DNA of 64,000 bases from an uncultured Lachnospiraceae bacterium (GTDB lineage: Bacteria > Bacillota > Clostridia > Lachnospirales > Lachnospiraceae): NCBI GenBank assembly GCA_910584915.1, contig CAJUDM010000007.1, positions 1-64,000 of the forward strand, in the 5' to 3' direction. Both the position numbers and the translations under genes were made by a program. The notes beneath the pieces were generated by a model. The model was not told the origin of the DNA and searched no databases. It saw nothing but the letters and a program-made list of their open reading frames with translations. The stretch's first letter is position 1. Every line of letters begins with the position of its first letter. Of this stretch, positions 1 through 8,934 are shown in pieces.

Positions 1-54
1 TTTGTGGTGACTCAATTTACCTATTGACAAAAGTCATTACATATCAGTTCAGCC

Positions 55-100
55 ACCCATGTCATTCAGCGAATGATGCCGAGCGCCAGGGGACATGGGT
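55..100. repeat. Imperfect inverted repeat next to lipoprotein gene
   Basis: Nine-base arms (ACCCATGTC at 55-63 and GACATGGGT at 92-100) match perfectly, and a smaller CATTC/GAATG hairpin lies inside. It sits just downstream of the stop of the minus-strand lipoprotein gene but has no T-run, so it is a weak terminator candidate at best. Nothing else is visible in the first 106 bases. Confidence 0.3.
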
Positions 101-106
101 CGGATA

Positions 107-577
107 TCATCTGTCCTTAGCCTCAAACACCCACCACTTCTCATTCATATATACTTCGATCGTGTCTCCCACTCCATACTGATATCCGAATCCGCTCCCG
201 AAGTTTGACTGCCCCTCCTCGGAAGGTATCTCGGAGGCGTCCACAGACGAAGTGATCTCCCCGTCCATGGTGCCGCAGCGGGCGGTGACAGTGCTCTCTC
301 TTCCCGTGTCAACATAGATCGTGCCATCTACCATCACCATCGGAATCCTGTCTCCCGGTGTCGCCTCCCCCTGTTCATCCGGTTTCTGTTTACCTGGCTC
401 CTCTTCCTCTGACACCTCATTTTCTGCCGCCATACTTTCGCTTTCCGCCTCCGCCAAAACTGCCGTCTCCGGTTCTGCCACCGCCTCATCTCGCTTTATG
501 GCGCAGGCTGTCAAACCTGTCAGACAGCAAAGTATTGCCACAACTCCCATGGTTCTTTTCATCCCGTTTGTTTTCAT
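107..577 (-). CDS. Small lipoprotein of unknown function
   Basis: About 156 residues. The N-terminus is a lipoprotein signal with a hydrophobic stretch and the lipobox LTAC, putting the lipidated cysteine at about residue 25, so the mature protein should sit on the outer face of the membrane. An acidic, low-complexity linker (about 30-75) precedes a compact C-terminal domain with the pieces MVMVDGTIYVDTG and NEKWWVFEA. I chose the ATG at 577 because GGAGG lies at the right distance before it; an in-frame start at 601 has no such site. A TATAAT-like -10 lies at 615-620 without a clear -35. I do not recognise the family. Confidence 0.7.
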   Translation of the reverse strand: MKTNGMKRTMGVVAILCCLTGLTACAIKRDEAVAEPETAVLAEAESESMAAENEVSEEEEPGKQKPDEQGEATPGDRIPMVMVDGTIYVDTGRESTVTARCGTMDGEITSSVDASEIPSEEGQSNFGSGFGYQYGVGDTIEVYMNEKWWVFEAKDR

Positions 578-736
578 CACTTTTTCCTCCACTTCACACA
601 TATTGTGATCTTCTATTATAGCTTTCTTTCGATTTCTTACATGATATGTGTCAGAAAAAATGTTTTATGTTGCACAGCCACAGGCATCACACTGTGTTTT
701 CTTCTTCACTGCTTCCAACAGAAATTTCTTCATTGC

Positions 737-3700
737 TCAGTCTGATTCCCTGCGGATCACTGCATGCAGCGTCTCATATAATTTATCTACTTCGACAGGT
801 TTGGAGAGATGTCCGTTCATACCGCACTTCACAGACTTTTTCATGTCATCATCAAAAGCATTCGCTGACATGGCAATGATTGGTATCGTTTGGCAGTCCT
901 CCCTCTCCATACCCCGAATAGTGCGGGCTGCCTCCAGGCCGTCCATGACCGGCATCATGATATCCATCAAGATCACATCATAGGTTCCGGGAGGCGTAGT
1001 GCGGATGCGTTCCACCGCCTGGGAACCATCATATACGCAGTCCACTTCAAAGCCCTTCTCCTCCAACAGGCACTGGGCAATCTCAGCATTCAGTTCATTG
1101 TCCTCCACCACCAGAATATGACAGCCCTCAAAAGAAATCTCCTTCCTCTCCTCCCCTGCTTCCTCACTCTCTCCGGGAATCAGAGAAATGGTAAAGCTGA
1201 AGGTACTTCCTTTACCCGGTTCACTATCCAGACGAATACTGCTTCCCATCATCTGAACCAGGCGGCTGCTGATGGACAGCCCAAGACCGGTACCCTGCTG
1301 TTTGGACGGATCTCTGTTTGCCGCCTGCTCAAAGGAGCGGAATACCCTCTCCTGCTCCTCTTTCGCGATGCCGATCCCCGTATCCCTCACTGCAAAATAG
1401 AGAGAGATTCCTTCCTCTGTGACAGAGGCTTCTCTCACAGTGAGCGTAATACTTCCGCCCTCCTGCGTGAATTTCACCGCATTGCCTAGCAGATTGATCA
1501 ATACCTGGCTGATACGCATTCTGTCTGCATAAAACCAGCGATGCCTCAGTTCAATATCCTGAATAAAACGGACACCCCTGGAGGAAGCCTGTGTCAGGAT
1601 CAGTTCACGGATCGTGTCCAGCATATCATCCATGTTAAAATTAACAGGCTCCAGCTTCATCTTGCCGCTCTCGATCTTGGACATATCAAGTATATCATTG
1701 ATCAACCCCAGCAGATAATCCGAGGAAGACTGGATCTTCTGCAGACAATCCATGATCCTCTCAGGAGTCTGTCCCTGCTGCAGAGCGATCGCCGTCATGC
1801 CGATAATACCGTTCATGGGCGTACGGATCTCATGGCTCATCCTGGATAGAAATTCCGACTTTGCCCTGCTGGCAATATCATGCTGCTGCTGATTGAGCTG
1901 ACTCTGGATCACCCTTCCAAGTTCCGCCAGATTCTGATATTCTCCCTGATTGTCCAAAAGAGAAGAATCGACTCCGAGAATACAGATATTTCCCATATAA
2001 CATCCGCTGTCGTACATGGGAAGAAGGATTCCCCGGCTTCCCGATCTAATGCTCAAAAGGTTTTGCAGCGCTTTCCGTGTGCTGTCCTCCTCTGAAAAGC
2101 CGCGCACCTCCGCCCTGCCGAGCCACTCATAAAACTCTCTTTTTTCCGAGTCCGTATATTTTCTTACGGTCTCAGCCGTCTTCTCACGATCTCTGTGCCA
2201 CTGATAATTCAGATAATTGGAATTGAAATCAGGGCGCAGTATGGAAACCAGCACATCGCTCGCCTGGTAAGAACGCCCGATCTTTTGAAGCATCAGCATC
2301 ATCTGCGCCGGGAAATCAGAACCCTTTCCAAAGAGATTTAAAGCCACGGAGACAAGGCTCGTATTCTTGTCATAACCCAGGCTGTTGACTTCCTGGCCCT
2401 TCAGCGCCGGCAGGGATGCATGGGCGTCTGCCGGAAGTTCTTTGTAAAAAAGAAGCTGCTGTCCGGCGATGGGAATGGCGAGATTTCCTGCCAGCTTCGC
2501 CCTGCGGATCAGTTCTTCCGAAGACTGTTCCTCCTTCCCATAGCATAAGCCTGCACACAGATGTACGTGAAAAATCTCCTCATCACAATCAGCAGTAATA
2601 TGATCCAACAGGTCTTTTATATGGCGGGCGGCATCCTCCCTGGATACTCCCTCCAGCCACAGAACAAATTCTTCCTGATTCAGCCGCAGCGCAATGGCGG
2701 AACAGCTCGTCTCCCCGGTCACCATCCGGCACTTTTCCTGAATCATCCCGCCGACATTCTCCAGTATCATATCGCCAAACACAATACCGTTTTTTTCATT
2801 GACATATCTCAGATTGTGCAGGATCAGATCAGCCATTACCCCGCGGGGCTGTTTCCTGCGCGCCTGGGATAAAAGTTCCATGCCAACGCTGTATACATAG
2901 AGCCCCGTAACACCGTCTATCATATTTTTTCTGATCTGTTCCGCTTCTCTCTCCTTCTGTTCCTGGATATTACGGATACTTCCCACTAACTTCCACCGCT
3001 GTCCGTCAGTATCATATACTGTCTTGCCGGAAAGAGCCACCCAGTTGAATTCTGATTCCTCGGGCCAGCGTATCCTGAATTCCGCATACGGATTATCGGA
3101 ATCCTGCTGCAGGGCCGCCATCGCTCTTTCCTGATCCTCCTCATAAATATATTCCGGATTGATGAAACCGTTCCCGTATCTGGGAGATTTCCATTGTCCG
3201 CTCATAGTCTTATGGTTGACAAGATCCAGGATCTGATTTTGCAGATCATAGGAAAAAAAGATATCTTTGGAAGATTCGAGCGCCACCTTATAGCGTTCCT
3301 TTTCCTCCAGAAGAATGTTTTCAGCTTTCTTCTGCTGCTTTGTCAGATCGCTTACGACATCATAGAGGGCATCGATCTCCAGAATATTGGAAAGTCTGAA
3401 CTTCTGCAGTCCGGCGCTTCCCTCCATGATACACTGCATCAACTGTTGGACCGGTCTGGTCAAATGCCGCACCAGGATATAGATGCCGAATACACCGAAC
3501 GCAAGACCGATGAAAACAGCAATAACCATCCAGAAATAGAGCTGACGGCTCATGCCAAACAGCTCTTTTTCCGTATTTAGGCCCAACAGCACCCACTCGG
3601 TGCTTTCATACGGCACATTCCTTCCATATAACTCCAGCGGACACGCGACGGCATAGATGCCCTGCCCGCTCAGTCTGACATCCTGCACGAGCGACAGGTT

Positions 3701-4672
3701 ATCATACTCCGTCTCAAGCAGAGTAAAATTCCCGTCTGCAGCCCGCATCAGATCGTACAGCATTCCCTTGCCCGTCAGGGACGTATAGCTGCCGTCCTCT
3801 CTCCTGACAGCCAGCATATAGCCCGACTGCTGGGAACTGTTCAGCTCCGCCGCAGGAAAGTAATCATACAGATTCCGGCAGGAAATTTCCACGCCAAGCA
3901 CACCATACACCTGCCCCTCATACCGCAGAGGAAGGGAATACGTGATCATCTCATATGTGTCAGAGCCCTTCTTTTCCAGCGAAAAAGGCAGGGACCAGTA
4001 TCCCAGATCTTCCACATCGGCATCCGGATACTCTGCCCCGGCACGCCAGGGTTCATAAAAATAGGAGTCCATTTCATTCTTTCCGGCTCCATCCATATGA
4101 AACCGGGTCGTCCAGTTGGTGTCCAGAGGGACATTCCATGCCCTGGAGAGCTGCTTGTTCCCTCTCTCCAGCAACAGATCCGTATAATTTACAGGATTTG
4201 TATGCGGATCGGAATCCCGGATAAAAAATCCGGCATAATCCCCCGCAGCTTCCATATCCTCTCCTGCCAGAACAAGAAAAACTCCGGTGGTAGTATTATT
4301 CTGCAAAATATCGAGACACTCGGGGAACAGCCGATCCAGCAACCGGTCTTTCAGCTCTTCCGATCGAAGCATCTCATCCATGTCCGCCTTTTCATCCACA
4401 AGAAACTGCTGCAACTGGTTATTCAGAAAGCCCTCCTGATCAGAAATGACAGACCATCTCTGATTCATATCGCTCTGCAGGATCACCTGTCTGTTCTCTA
4501 CCAGCCGCCGCATCATACCGCTGGAATACTCTTCCAGCGTTTTTGTCGTATGCCTTACCACAAGGGTGCCGATAGTGATCGCACTCTGCACCAGCATGAT
4601 GGCGATCAGCGGAATCAGGAAGAATATGAATATGGTCAGCTTTTTCTTTTGTCGACTTCCCTCTTTCCTCAT
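737..4672 (-). CDS. Giant hybrid sensor histidine kinase (Cache-PAS-degenerate GGDEF-GAF-HisKA-HATPase-REC)
   Basis: A 1311-residue membrane sensor. A first TM helix (about 12-39) and a second (about 377-400) enclose a roughly 340-residue outer Cache-like domain. Inside the cell follow a HAMP-like linker, a PAS domain (about 460-575), a GGDEF-like domain (about 582-745), a GAF-like stretch (about 765-925), HisKA with SHEIRTPMNG (His near 947), a HATPase domain (NAVKFT, DTGIGIA, GTGLGL) and a C-terminal receiver with DVILMDIMMPVMDG (Asp near 1235). The GGDEF signature is replaced by NQEEF, so cyclic-di-GMP synthesis is unlikely. Its start follows a GAGGGG site and lies 11 bases after the stop of the solute-binding protein, so the two are probably co-transcribed. 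The output target is not visible. Confidence 0.88.
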   Translation of the reverse strand: MRKEGSRQKKKLTIFIFFLIPLIAIMLVQSAITIGTLVVRHTTKTLEEYSSGMMRRLVENRQVILQSDMNQRWSVISDQEGFLNNQLQQFLVDEKADMDEMLRSEELKDRLLDRLFPECLDILQNNTTTGVFLVLAGEDMEAAGDYAGFFIRDSDPHTNPVNYTDLLLERGNKQLSRAWNVPLDTNWTTRFHMDGAGKNEMDSYFYEPWRAGAEYPDADVEDLGYWSLPFSLEKKGSDTYEMITYSLPLRYEGQVYGVLGVEISCRNLYDYFPAAELNSSQQSGYMLAVRREDGSYTSLTGKGMLYDLMRAADGNFTLLETEYDNLSLVQDVRLSGQGIYAVACPLELYGRNVPYESTEWVLLGLNTEKELFGMSRQLYFWMVIAVFIGLAFGVFGIYILVRHLTRPVQQLMQCIMEGSAGLQKFRLSNILEIDALYDVVSDLTKQQKKAENILLEEKERYKVALESSKDIFFSYDLQNQILDLVNHKTMSGQWKSPRYGNGFINPEYIYEEDQERAMAALQQDSDNPYAEFRIRWPEESEFNWVALSGKTVYDTDGQRWKLVGSIRNIQEQKEREAEQIRKNMIDGVTGLYVYSVGMELLSQARRKQPRGVMADLILHNLRYVNEKNGIVFGDMILENVGGMIQEKCRMVTGETSCSAIALRLNQEEFVLWLEGVSREDAARHIKDLLDHITADCDEEIFHVHLCAGLCYGKEEQSSEELIRRAKLAGNLAIPIAGQQLLFYKELPADAHASLPALKGQEVNSLGYDKNTSLVSVALNLFGKGSDFPAQMMLMLQKIGRSYQASDVLVSILRPDFNSNYLNYQWHRDREKTAETVRKYTDSEKREFYEWLGRAEVRGFSEEDSTRKALQNLLSIRSGSRGILLPMYDSGCYMGNICILGVDSSLLDNQGEYQNLAELGRVIQSQLNQQQHDIASRAKSEFLSRMSHEIRTPMNGIIGMTAIALQQGQTPERIMDCLQKIQSSSDYLLGLINDILDMSKIESGKMKLEPVNFNMDDMLDTIRELILTQASSRGVRFIQDIELRHRWFYADRMRISQVLINLLGNAVKFTQEGGSITLTVREASVTEEGISLYFAVRDTGIGIAKEEQERVFRSFEQAANRDPSKQQGTGLGLSISSRLVQMMGSSIRLDSEPGKGSTFSFTISLIPGESEEAGEERKEISFEGCHILVVEDNELNAEIAQCLLEEKGFEVDCVYDGSQAVERIRTTPPGTYDVILMDIMMPVMDGLEAARTIRGMEREDCQTIPIIAMSANAFDDDMKKSVKCGMNGHLSKPVEVDKLYETLHAVIRRESD

Positions 4673-4683
4673 TTACCACCCCT

Positions 4684-6144
4684 CTATTTCACAGCGCTGT
4701 CCAATGCATCACAAAAAGAGTGATACCAATCTTCGAAAGCCTCCCTCGTCACATAAGGCGCTGCCGCCTCCTCCAGGGTTTTTCCCTCTTCCAGCCCTGC
4801 CAGGACAGCCGCACGATCCTCTGCGGCTTTGTCGGCGAGATGATACTCCAGAACCTTCCTGGCAGCAGAACCATTCTCAAAACTCTTATTTGTATAAAGA
4901 GTCATGCCATCCATATCCTGAAAAATAGTTGTCAGACAGTCATAGGTTTTGGGCGCTACCGTCAACTGTTCGGAAGCGATGACCTGATCCAGCTTCTCTA
5001 CGCTGTTTGCCTCCTTCAGCACAGGCAGATAACCGGATACGCAGCCAAACTCCAGATTGTTCTCCGCCCGGGTAAACCATTTTAAAAACTCTACAGCGGC
5101 ATATTCGTGCTTCTCATCCGATCTGCTGACTACCATACCCGCACCCTGCTGTACCGCGCAGCGCTCTCCCGCTTCAAACACGGGAGCCATCATGACAATA
5201 TAGTCAATGGCATAACTGCCATCCTCCAGTTCCACCTGATCCGGAAAGTACATGGCGGAGGAAGTAGAACCCGTATATGCCAGAATATCCCCTGTCTTTA
5301 CATCGTCAGAGCGGAAGGAACCGTAAGCGCCGAAATAGCCTTTTACCATGGGAACATAATAATTCTCCCACAGCCTGTACAGTTCTTCCTCAGGCATATT
5401 TAAGGTTACCTCACCGTTCTCCACATGGAAAATCTCCACACCGAGCTGCTGCATCCCGATGATAAAATAATTTGCCAGGGCATCCCTGCCATAGAAAGCT
5501 TTACCGTCCTCTGGAATATCAGGAGTAAGGCTGTCGGTCCACTCATAATACGCTTTTGCTGTGGCGTTTACTCCTTCAATGGTGGCAAGGGTATCCAGGG
5601 AAGCACCGGTTGCCTCCGCGAATTTTTCCCAGTCTGTCTTATTGATCATCATGATCTCCGTGGATTTTGCTGTGGGGAAGATCCTGAGCGAACCGTCGGC
5701 GGCAATGCGCCCTTCATCAATATAGGAATCCACATACTGCTCCAGTTCCTCCTCACTCAGATAGACGGAGAGATCCGCCAGCGCTCCCGCCTGTTCCACT
5801 TCATAAGCAGTGTCCGCATAGGAGGAAAAAATGTCCGGCATGGCGTCCGCCCCCACCTTTCCCTCAATGGAATCCCGCACGGCAGTCTCCAGGTCAGAGA
5901 CGGACCCCTGGGAAAACCCCTCCACATAAATTCCTTTCTCCTGTCCCACCGTATCGTTGAATTCCTCCACCAGAGCGTCAAACGCCGCCTGCTGGGAACC
6001 GTTATAATAATGCCAGACGGTCAGTGACACAGGATCTTTGGGATCCAGGGGACTTTTGTCCCCGCATCCCGACAATCCCAGTGCCATGGCCGCCACAAAA
6101 CAGAATATTCCCGATTTCTTTGCAAAAAACTTAGAATCTTTCAT
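4684..6144 (-). CDS. Solute-binding lipoprotein, family 1, without permeases
   Basis: About 486 residues, with a lipoprotein signal (lipobox LSGC, Cys near 27) followed by the usual family 1 opening LTVWHYYNGSQQAAFDALV. It should bind a sugar or oligosaccharide outside the cell. The ATG at 6144 is preceded by GGAGG at normal spacing; an upstream in-frame start at 6171 is less likely. No permease or ATPase gene is adjacent. The next gene is a large sensor kinase 11 bases away. I infer that this protein may present ligand to the kinase's outer domain rather than only feed a transporter; an unlinked transporter partner is equally possible. Confidence 0.85.
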   Translation of the reverse strand: MKDSKFFAKKSGIFCFVAAMALGLSGCGDKSPLDPKDPVSLTVWHYYNGSQQAAFDALVEEFNDTVGQEKGIYVEGFSQGSVSDLETAVRDSIEGKVGADAMPDIFSSYADTAYEVEQAGALADLSVYLSEEELEQYVDSYIDEGRIAADGSLRIFPTAKSTEIMMINKTDWEKFAEATGASLDTLATIEGVNATAKAYYEWTDSLTPDIPEDGKAFYGRDALANYFIIGMQQLGVEIFHVENGEVTLNMPEEELYRLWENYYVPMVKGYFGAYGSFRSDDVKTGDILAYTGSTSSAMYFPDQVELEDGSYAIDYIVMMAPVFEAGERCAVQQGAGMVVSRSDEKHEYAAVEFLKWFTRAENNLEFGCVSGYLPVLKEANSVEKLDQVIASEQLTVAPKTYDCLTTIFQDMDGMTLYTNKSFENGSAARKVLEYHLADKAAEDRAAVLAGLEEGKTLEEAAAPYVTREAFEDWYHSFCDALDSAVK

Positions 6145-6201
6145 TGATATACCTCCCTGTGCGGATTTCATAATAACTCCTCTACTTTCTGCCGCAGGGT
6201 A

Positions 6202-6230
6202 AGTATACCATATTTTGCCAATTTTTACAA
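6202..6230 (-). promoter_or_regulatory. Sigma-A type promoter for the binding protein/sensor kinase pair
   Basis: On the minus strand TTGTAA (6225-6230) and TATACT (6202-6207) are separated by exactly 17 bases. It lies about 60 bases upstream of the start at 6144 and after the stop of the AraC-type gene, so it would drive the two-gene unit. Confidence 0.6.
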
Positions 6231-6274
6231 ACTTCCTTCTTTCATTATTGATACAGTTTTAGAATATTCATTCA

Positions 6275-7153
6275 TTACTTCTTCTCCTTCACCGCCACCC
6301 AGATCTCGCAGGTATAATTCGGATCGTCCACCTGATCGGAAGGGTACACCTCCAGCTCGATTCCCTGGGCGTACTCATACCTTTCGCTCTGTGGAAAAAA
6401 TTCTGAGACGATCTTCCCATAGACTTCCGTGAAAGCTTCCGGCATCTTCCCCTTACAGGTGAACACCGCGTAGGTGTGGGCGGGGATCTCCACGATCTCC
6501 ATGCCCTCCTCCACCTCTCTGCCGTCGTACTCCGCGCCGATGCCGTAGGGAAATTTAAGCCCCTCCGTCTCCTCGGAATAACATATTCCGAGCAGTCCTT
6601 TTAATCTCGGCTCCTTCGGGATATAGCTGACCAGTTTCCGGATCGAACCATCCTCCGTACACTCCTTCCAAAAACTGTGGATTCCCTCCGCCGGTCCGTC
6701 CACCGACTTTTTCTCCACCTTTTTCCTTCTGCAGACCACTTTGATCGCATCCAGTTTTTCCATTCTGTAATCCATCGTACTGCCTCCTGTCAGAATAAGT
6801 TTGACAGACAGTCTGGAAAAGGATTTGACATTTCCGCCGCGCCTCGCCTGTGTGGGCGTGATGCCGTGGAAACGGGTAAACGCGCGGGTGAAGCTCTCCG
6901 GCGTGTCATAGCCGTACCGCAGGGCGATATCGATCACTTTATCCTCCCCACCCGCCAGATCGGACGCCGCCAGCGAAAGCCTGCGCATGCGGATATAATC
7001 GCCCAGCGTAAAGCCGCACAGGATACCGAATACTCTCTGAAAATGAAAGACCGACGAACAGGCCTTCCTCGCCGCCTCCTCATAATCGATATCCTCCGTC
7101 AGATGCGCCTCCACATAGTCGATCGCCTGTTGCAAACCCGCTATCCAATCCAT
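6275..7153 (-). CDS. AraC-family regulator with GyrI-like effector domain
   Basis: 292 residues. Two AraC-type helix-turn-helix motifs occupy about residues 8-105 (FHFQRVFGILCGFTLGDYIR, then YGYDTPESFTRAF). A linker leads to a GyrI-like ligand-binding domain (about 130-290) containing EIPAHTYAVFTCKG. This is the arrangement of Rob/BltR-like activators, which respond to small lipophilic or cationic molecules. The start at 7153 has a strong GGAGGAG site. It lies 78 bases behind the NUDIX gene and may be the tail of the upstream operon, but a link to mannan use is not evident. Confidence 0.85.
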   Translation of the reverse strand: MDWIAGLQQAIDYVEAHLTEDIDYEEAARKACSSVFHFQRVFGILCGFTLGDYIRMRRLSLAASDLAGGEDKVIDIALRYGYDTPESFTRAFTRFHGITPTQARRGGNVKSFSRLSVKLILTGGSTMDYRMEKLDAIKVVCRRKKVEKKSVDGPAEGIHSFWKECTEDGSIRKLVSYIPKEPRLKGLLGICYSEETEGLKFPYGIGAEYDGREVEEGMEIVEIPAHTYAVFTCKGKMPEAFTEVYGKIVSEFFPQSERYEYAQGIELEVYPSDQVDDPNYTCEIWVAVKEKK

Positions 7154-7231
7154 ATCCTTCTCCTCCTGTCCTGTGCTTCCCAGTCTAGCAGAAACAAAAG
7201 ACAGCTTCCTGATATTCTGTGCGTTGTGGTA

Positions 7232-7771
7232 TCAGGTATGATCAGTCCGCGGCGCTTTTGCCGTATACCTCGCCCATGCCGCCAGTCCCGCGCCGTGCAT
7301 AAAACTTCCGTCCGCTATCATATTCTGAAAAGCCTCCTCAGAAACTTCCTCCTGATACAATATCTCACCGGGCTCTTTTTCACTCTTCCCCCGTCTGGCG
7401 CAATGCGCACAGAACAGGTGAATCTTTTCATTCGTTGAGCCAAAAGACGGGTAGAAAGCTCCAAGGCTTCTCAGGTCGTCCGCTTCCAGTCCCGTCTCCT
7501 CTTTCAGCTCCCTCACCGCCGCCTCCTCCGGCGTCTCCCCCGCATCGACAAAGCCCCCGGGAAGTTCCCACTGCCAGGACGCGACCGGATAACGGTACTG
7601 TCTCTGGAGGACGATCTTTCCCCTGTAAAAAGGCAGGATGCATACTCCCTCGCGGATCTCCAGATAGTCATAATTCTGTTCCCTGCCATTCACCCGCACC
7701 CTGTCCTGTACGATCGTAAATCTGCCTGTCTGCACTTTTTCGGAGCGCAGCGTTGTAAACGGATTTTCCAT
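7232..7771 (-). CDS. NUDIX hydrolase, ADP-ribose pyrophosphatase-like
   Basis: 179 residues with a complete Nudix box: GGFVDAGETPEEAAVRELKE followed by ETGL, holding the REXXEE metal-binding residues. The N-terminus (VQTGRFTIVQDRVRVNG) and the YRYPVASWQWELPGG stretch are as in ADP-ribose pyrophosphatases that cut nucleoside diphosphate sugars. The start follows AAGGGG. It is 15 bases behind the esterase gene, so it is probably co-transcribed with the mannan operon. A role in removing or recycling nucleotide sugars is only an inference. Confidence 0.85.
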   Translation of the reverse strand: MENPFTTLRSEKVQTGRFTIVQDRVRVNGREQNYDYLEIREGVCILPFYRGKIVLQRQYRYPVASWQWELPGGFVDAGETPEEAAVRELKEETGLEADDLRSLGAFYPSFGSTNEKIHLFCAHCARRGKSEKEPGEILYQEEVSEEAFQNMIADGSFMHGAGLAAWARYTAKAPRTDHT

Positions 7772-7786
7772 ATACTTTCCCCTTCT

Positions 7787-8857
7787 TTACACAATGATCA
7801 GCGACATCAGATAAAACGGCTTCGCACCCTGTCCTCTTTCCTGTTCCAAAACCGTTATCTTCACCGTGTGCCTCTTTCTCTCCCCGTGGTGCAGTACCGG
7901 TTCCAGATACTGACAGTCCCCCCAGTCCTCCCCGAACTCTCCGTCGAGCAACTTTGGATGTTCCTCATCCCCGTCCAATACCAACACAGCGGACAACGCC
8001 GGACGCCGCACCGATTTTCTGTATTGCACGGCGATACAGGAAGCCGCCACCTCAAAGAGAATGCTGTCTCCCGCCTTTTTACCGATCCAGCCGTTCTTAA
8101 AATGATCCAGATGCCCCCTTTTCTCCCCCGCATCCGTCAGAAAACCCAGAAGCTTTGGTGAAATCTCCCGTATGGTCAGCCGCCTCGCATTCTCATAAGC
8201 GTTTTTTGTCATCGGCTCCGGTATCCCGCAGTCCTCCTCCGGCTCATGTAACAGCGCTCTGATCTGTTCCAGCACACCCGTGATCTGCTTCTCCACAAGG
8301 AAATGTCCTTTATCGCTCGGGTGCAGGCCGTCCGGCGTCAGTTCCTCCCGCCTGTATTTTCCTTTAAGGATATCCTGATACAGTGTATTTTTTATACTGA
8401 CATGGGGAACCTGATAATAATCTCCGACCGCATTGTGATACTCCTGTGCACTCTTTCCGGTGTCATAATACACGTTGTTCAAAAGAAGCACCGCCGGTGC
8501 GGAGCTCCATCCCAAAATCTTTCGCAAAAGTCCCTCATACGTCTCCTGATAAAAAGCATTCGGCTCATCGTTCACACTGAAATCCACCACCACAAAATCC
8601 GGCCTGTACATCAGCACATCCGTCACCGCCCTCGCAACACCGTAGTGGGAAGTCGTTCCCCCGATACCGCCATTCACATAAGAAAGCTCTGCCTGTGGAA
8701 AGGTTTCTTTCCACCACTCGGTGACAAGATAAGCATAACACTTTTCCGGTGAAGAGGAAAGACTTCCCTCGGTGATGGAGCCGCCCAGGAACCCGAGCGT
8801 CAGATGCTCCCCTGCTTCCGCCCTTCTCATGCAGTTTTTGATCCGCGATAAATTCAT
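7787..8857 (-). CDS. SGNH-family esterase, probable CE17-like mannooligosaccharide acetylesterase
   Basis: 356 residues. The N-terminal SGNH fold shows block I as GGSITEG (nucleophile Ser27), block II Gly in NGGIGGTTS, block III Asn in VNDEPN, and the Asp/His pair in DGLHPSDKGH (about 178-181). The last third, after about residue 230, looks like a separate beta-rich domain, which fits the SGNH plus CBM35-like layout of the CE17 esterase described in a Roseburia mannan locus. There is no signal peptide, so it should act in the cytoplasm on imported oligosaccharides. The position behind GH130 genes supports deacetylation of mannooligosaccharides. SGNH membership is clear; CE17 is inferred. Confidence 0.75.
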   Translation of the reverse strand: MNLSRIKNCMRRAEAGEHLTLGFLGGSITEGSLSSSPEKCYAYLVTEWWKETFPQAELSYVNGGIGGTTSHYGVARAVTDVLMYRPDFVVVDFSVNDEPNAFYQETYEGLLRKILGWSSAPAVLLLNNVYYDTGKSAQEYHNAVGDYYQVPHVSIKNTLYQDILKGKYRREELTPDGLHPSDKGHFLVEKQITGVLEQIRALLHEPEEDCGIPEPMTKNAYENARRLTIREISPKLLGFLTDAGEKRGHLDHFKNGWIGKKAGDSILFEVAASCIAVQYRKSVRRPALSAVLVLDGDEEHPKLLDGEFGEDWGDCQYLEPVLHHGERKRHTVKITVLEQERGQGAKPFYLMSLIIV

Positions 8858-8934
8858 ATATCCTGCACTCCCTTTTCGTTTCAGATTAATAACTTCTGTC
8901 CTTTGTCAGACAGACCGGATTCCCCTCCGAATCC

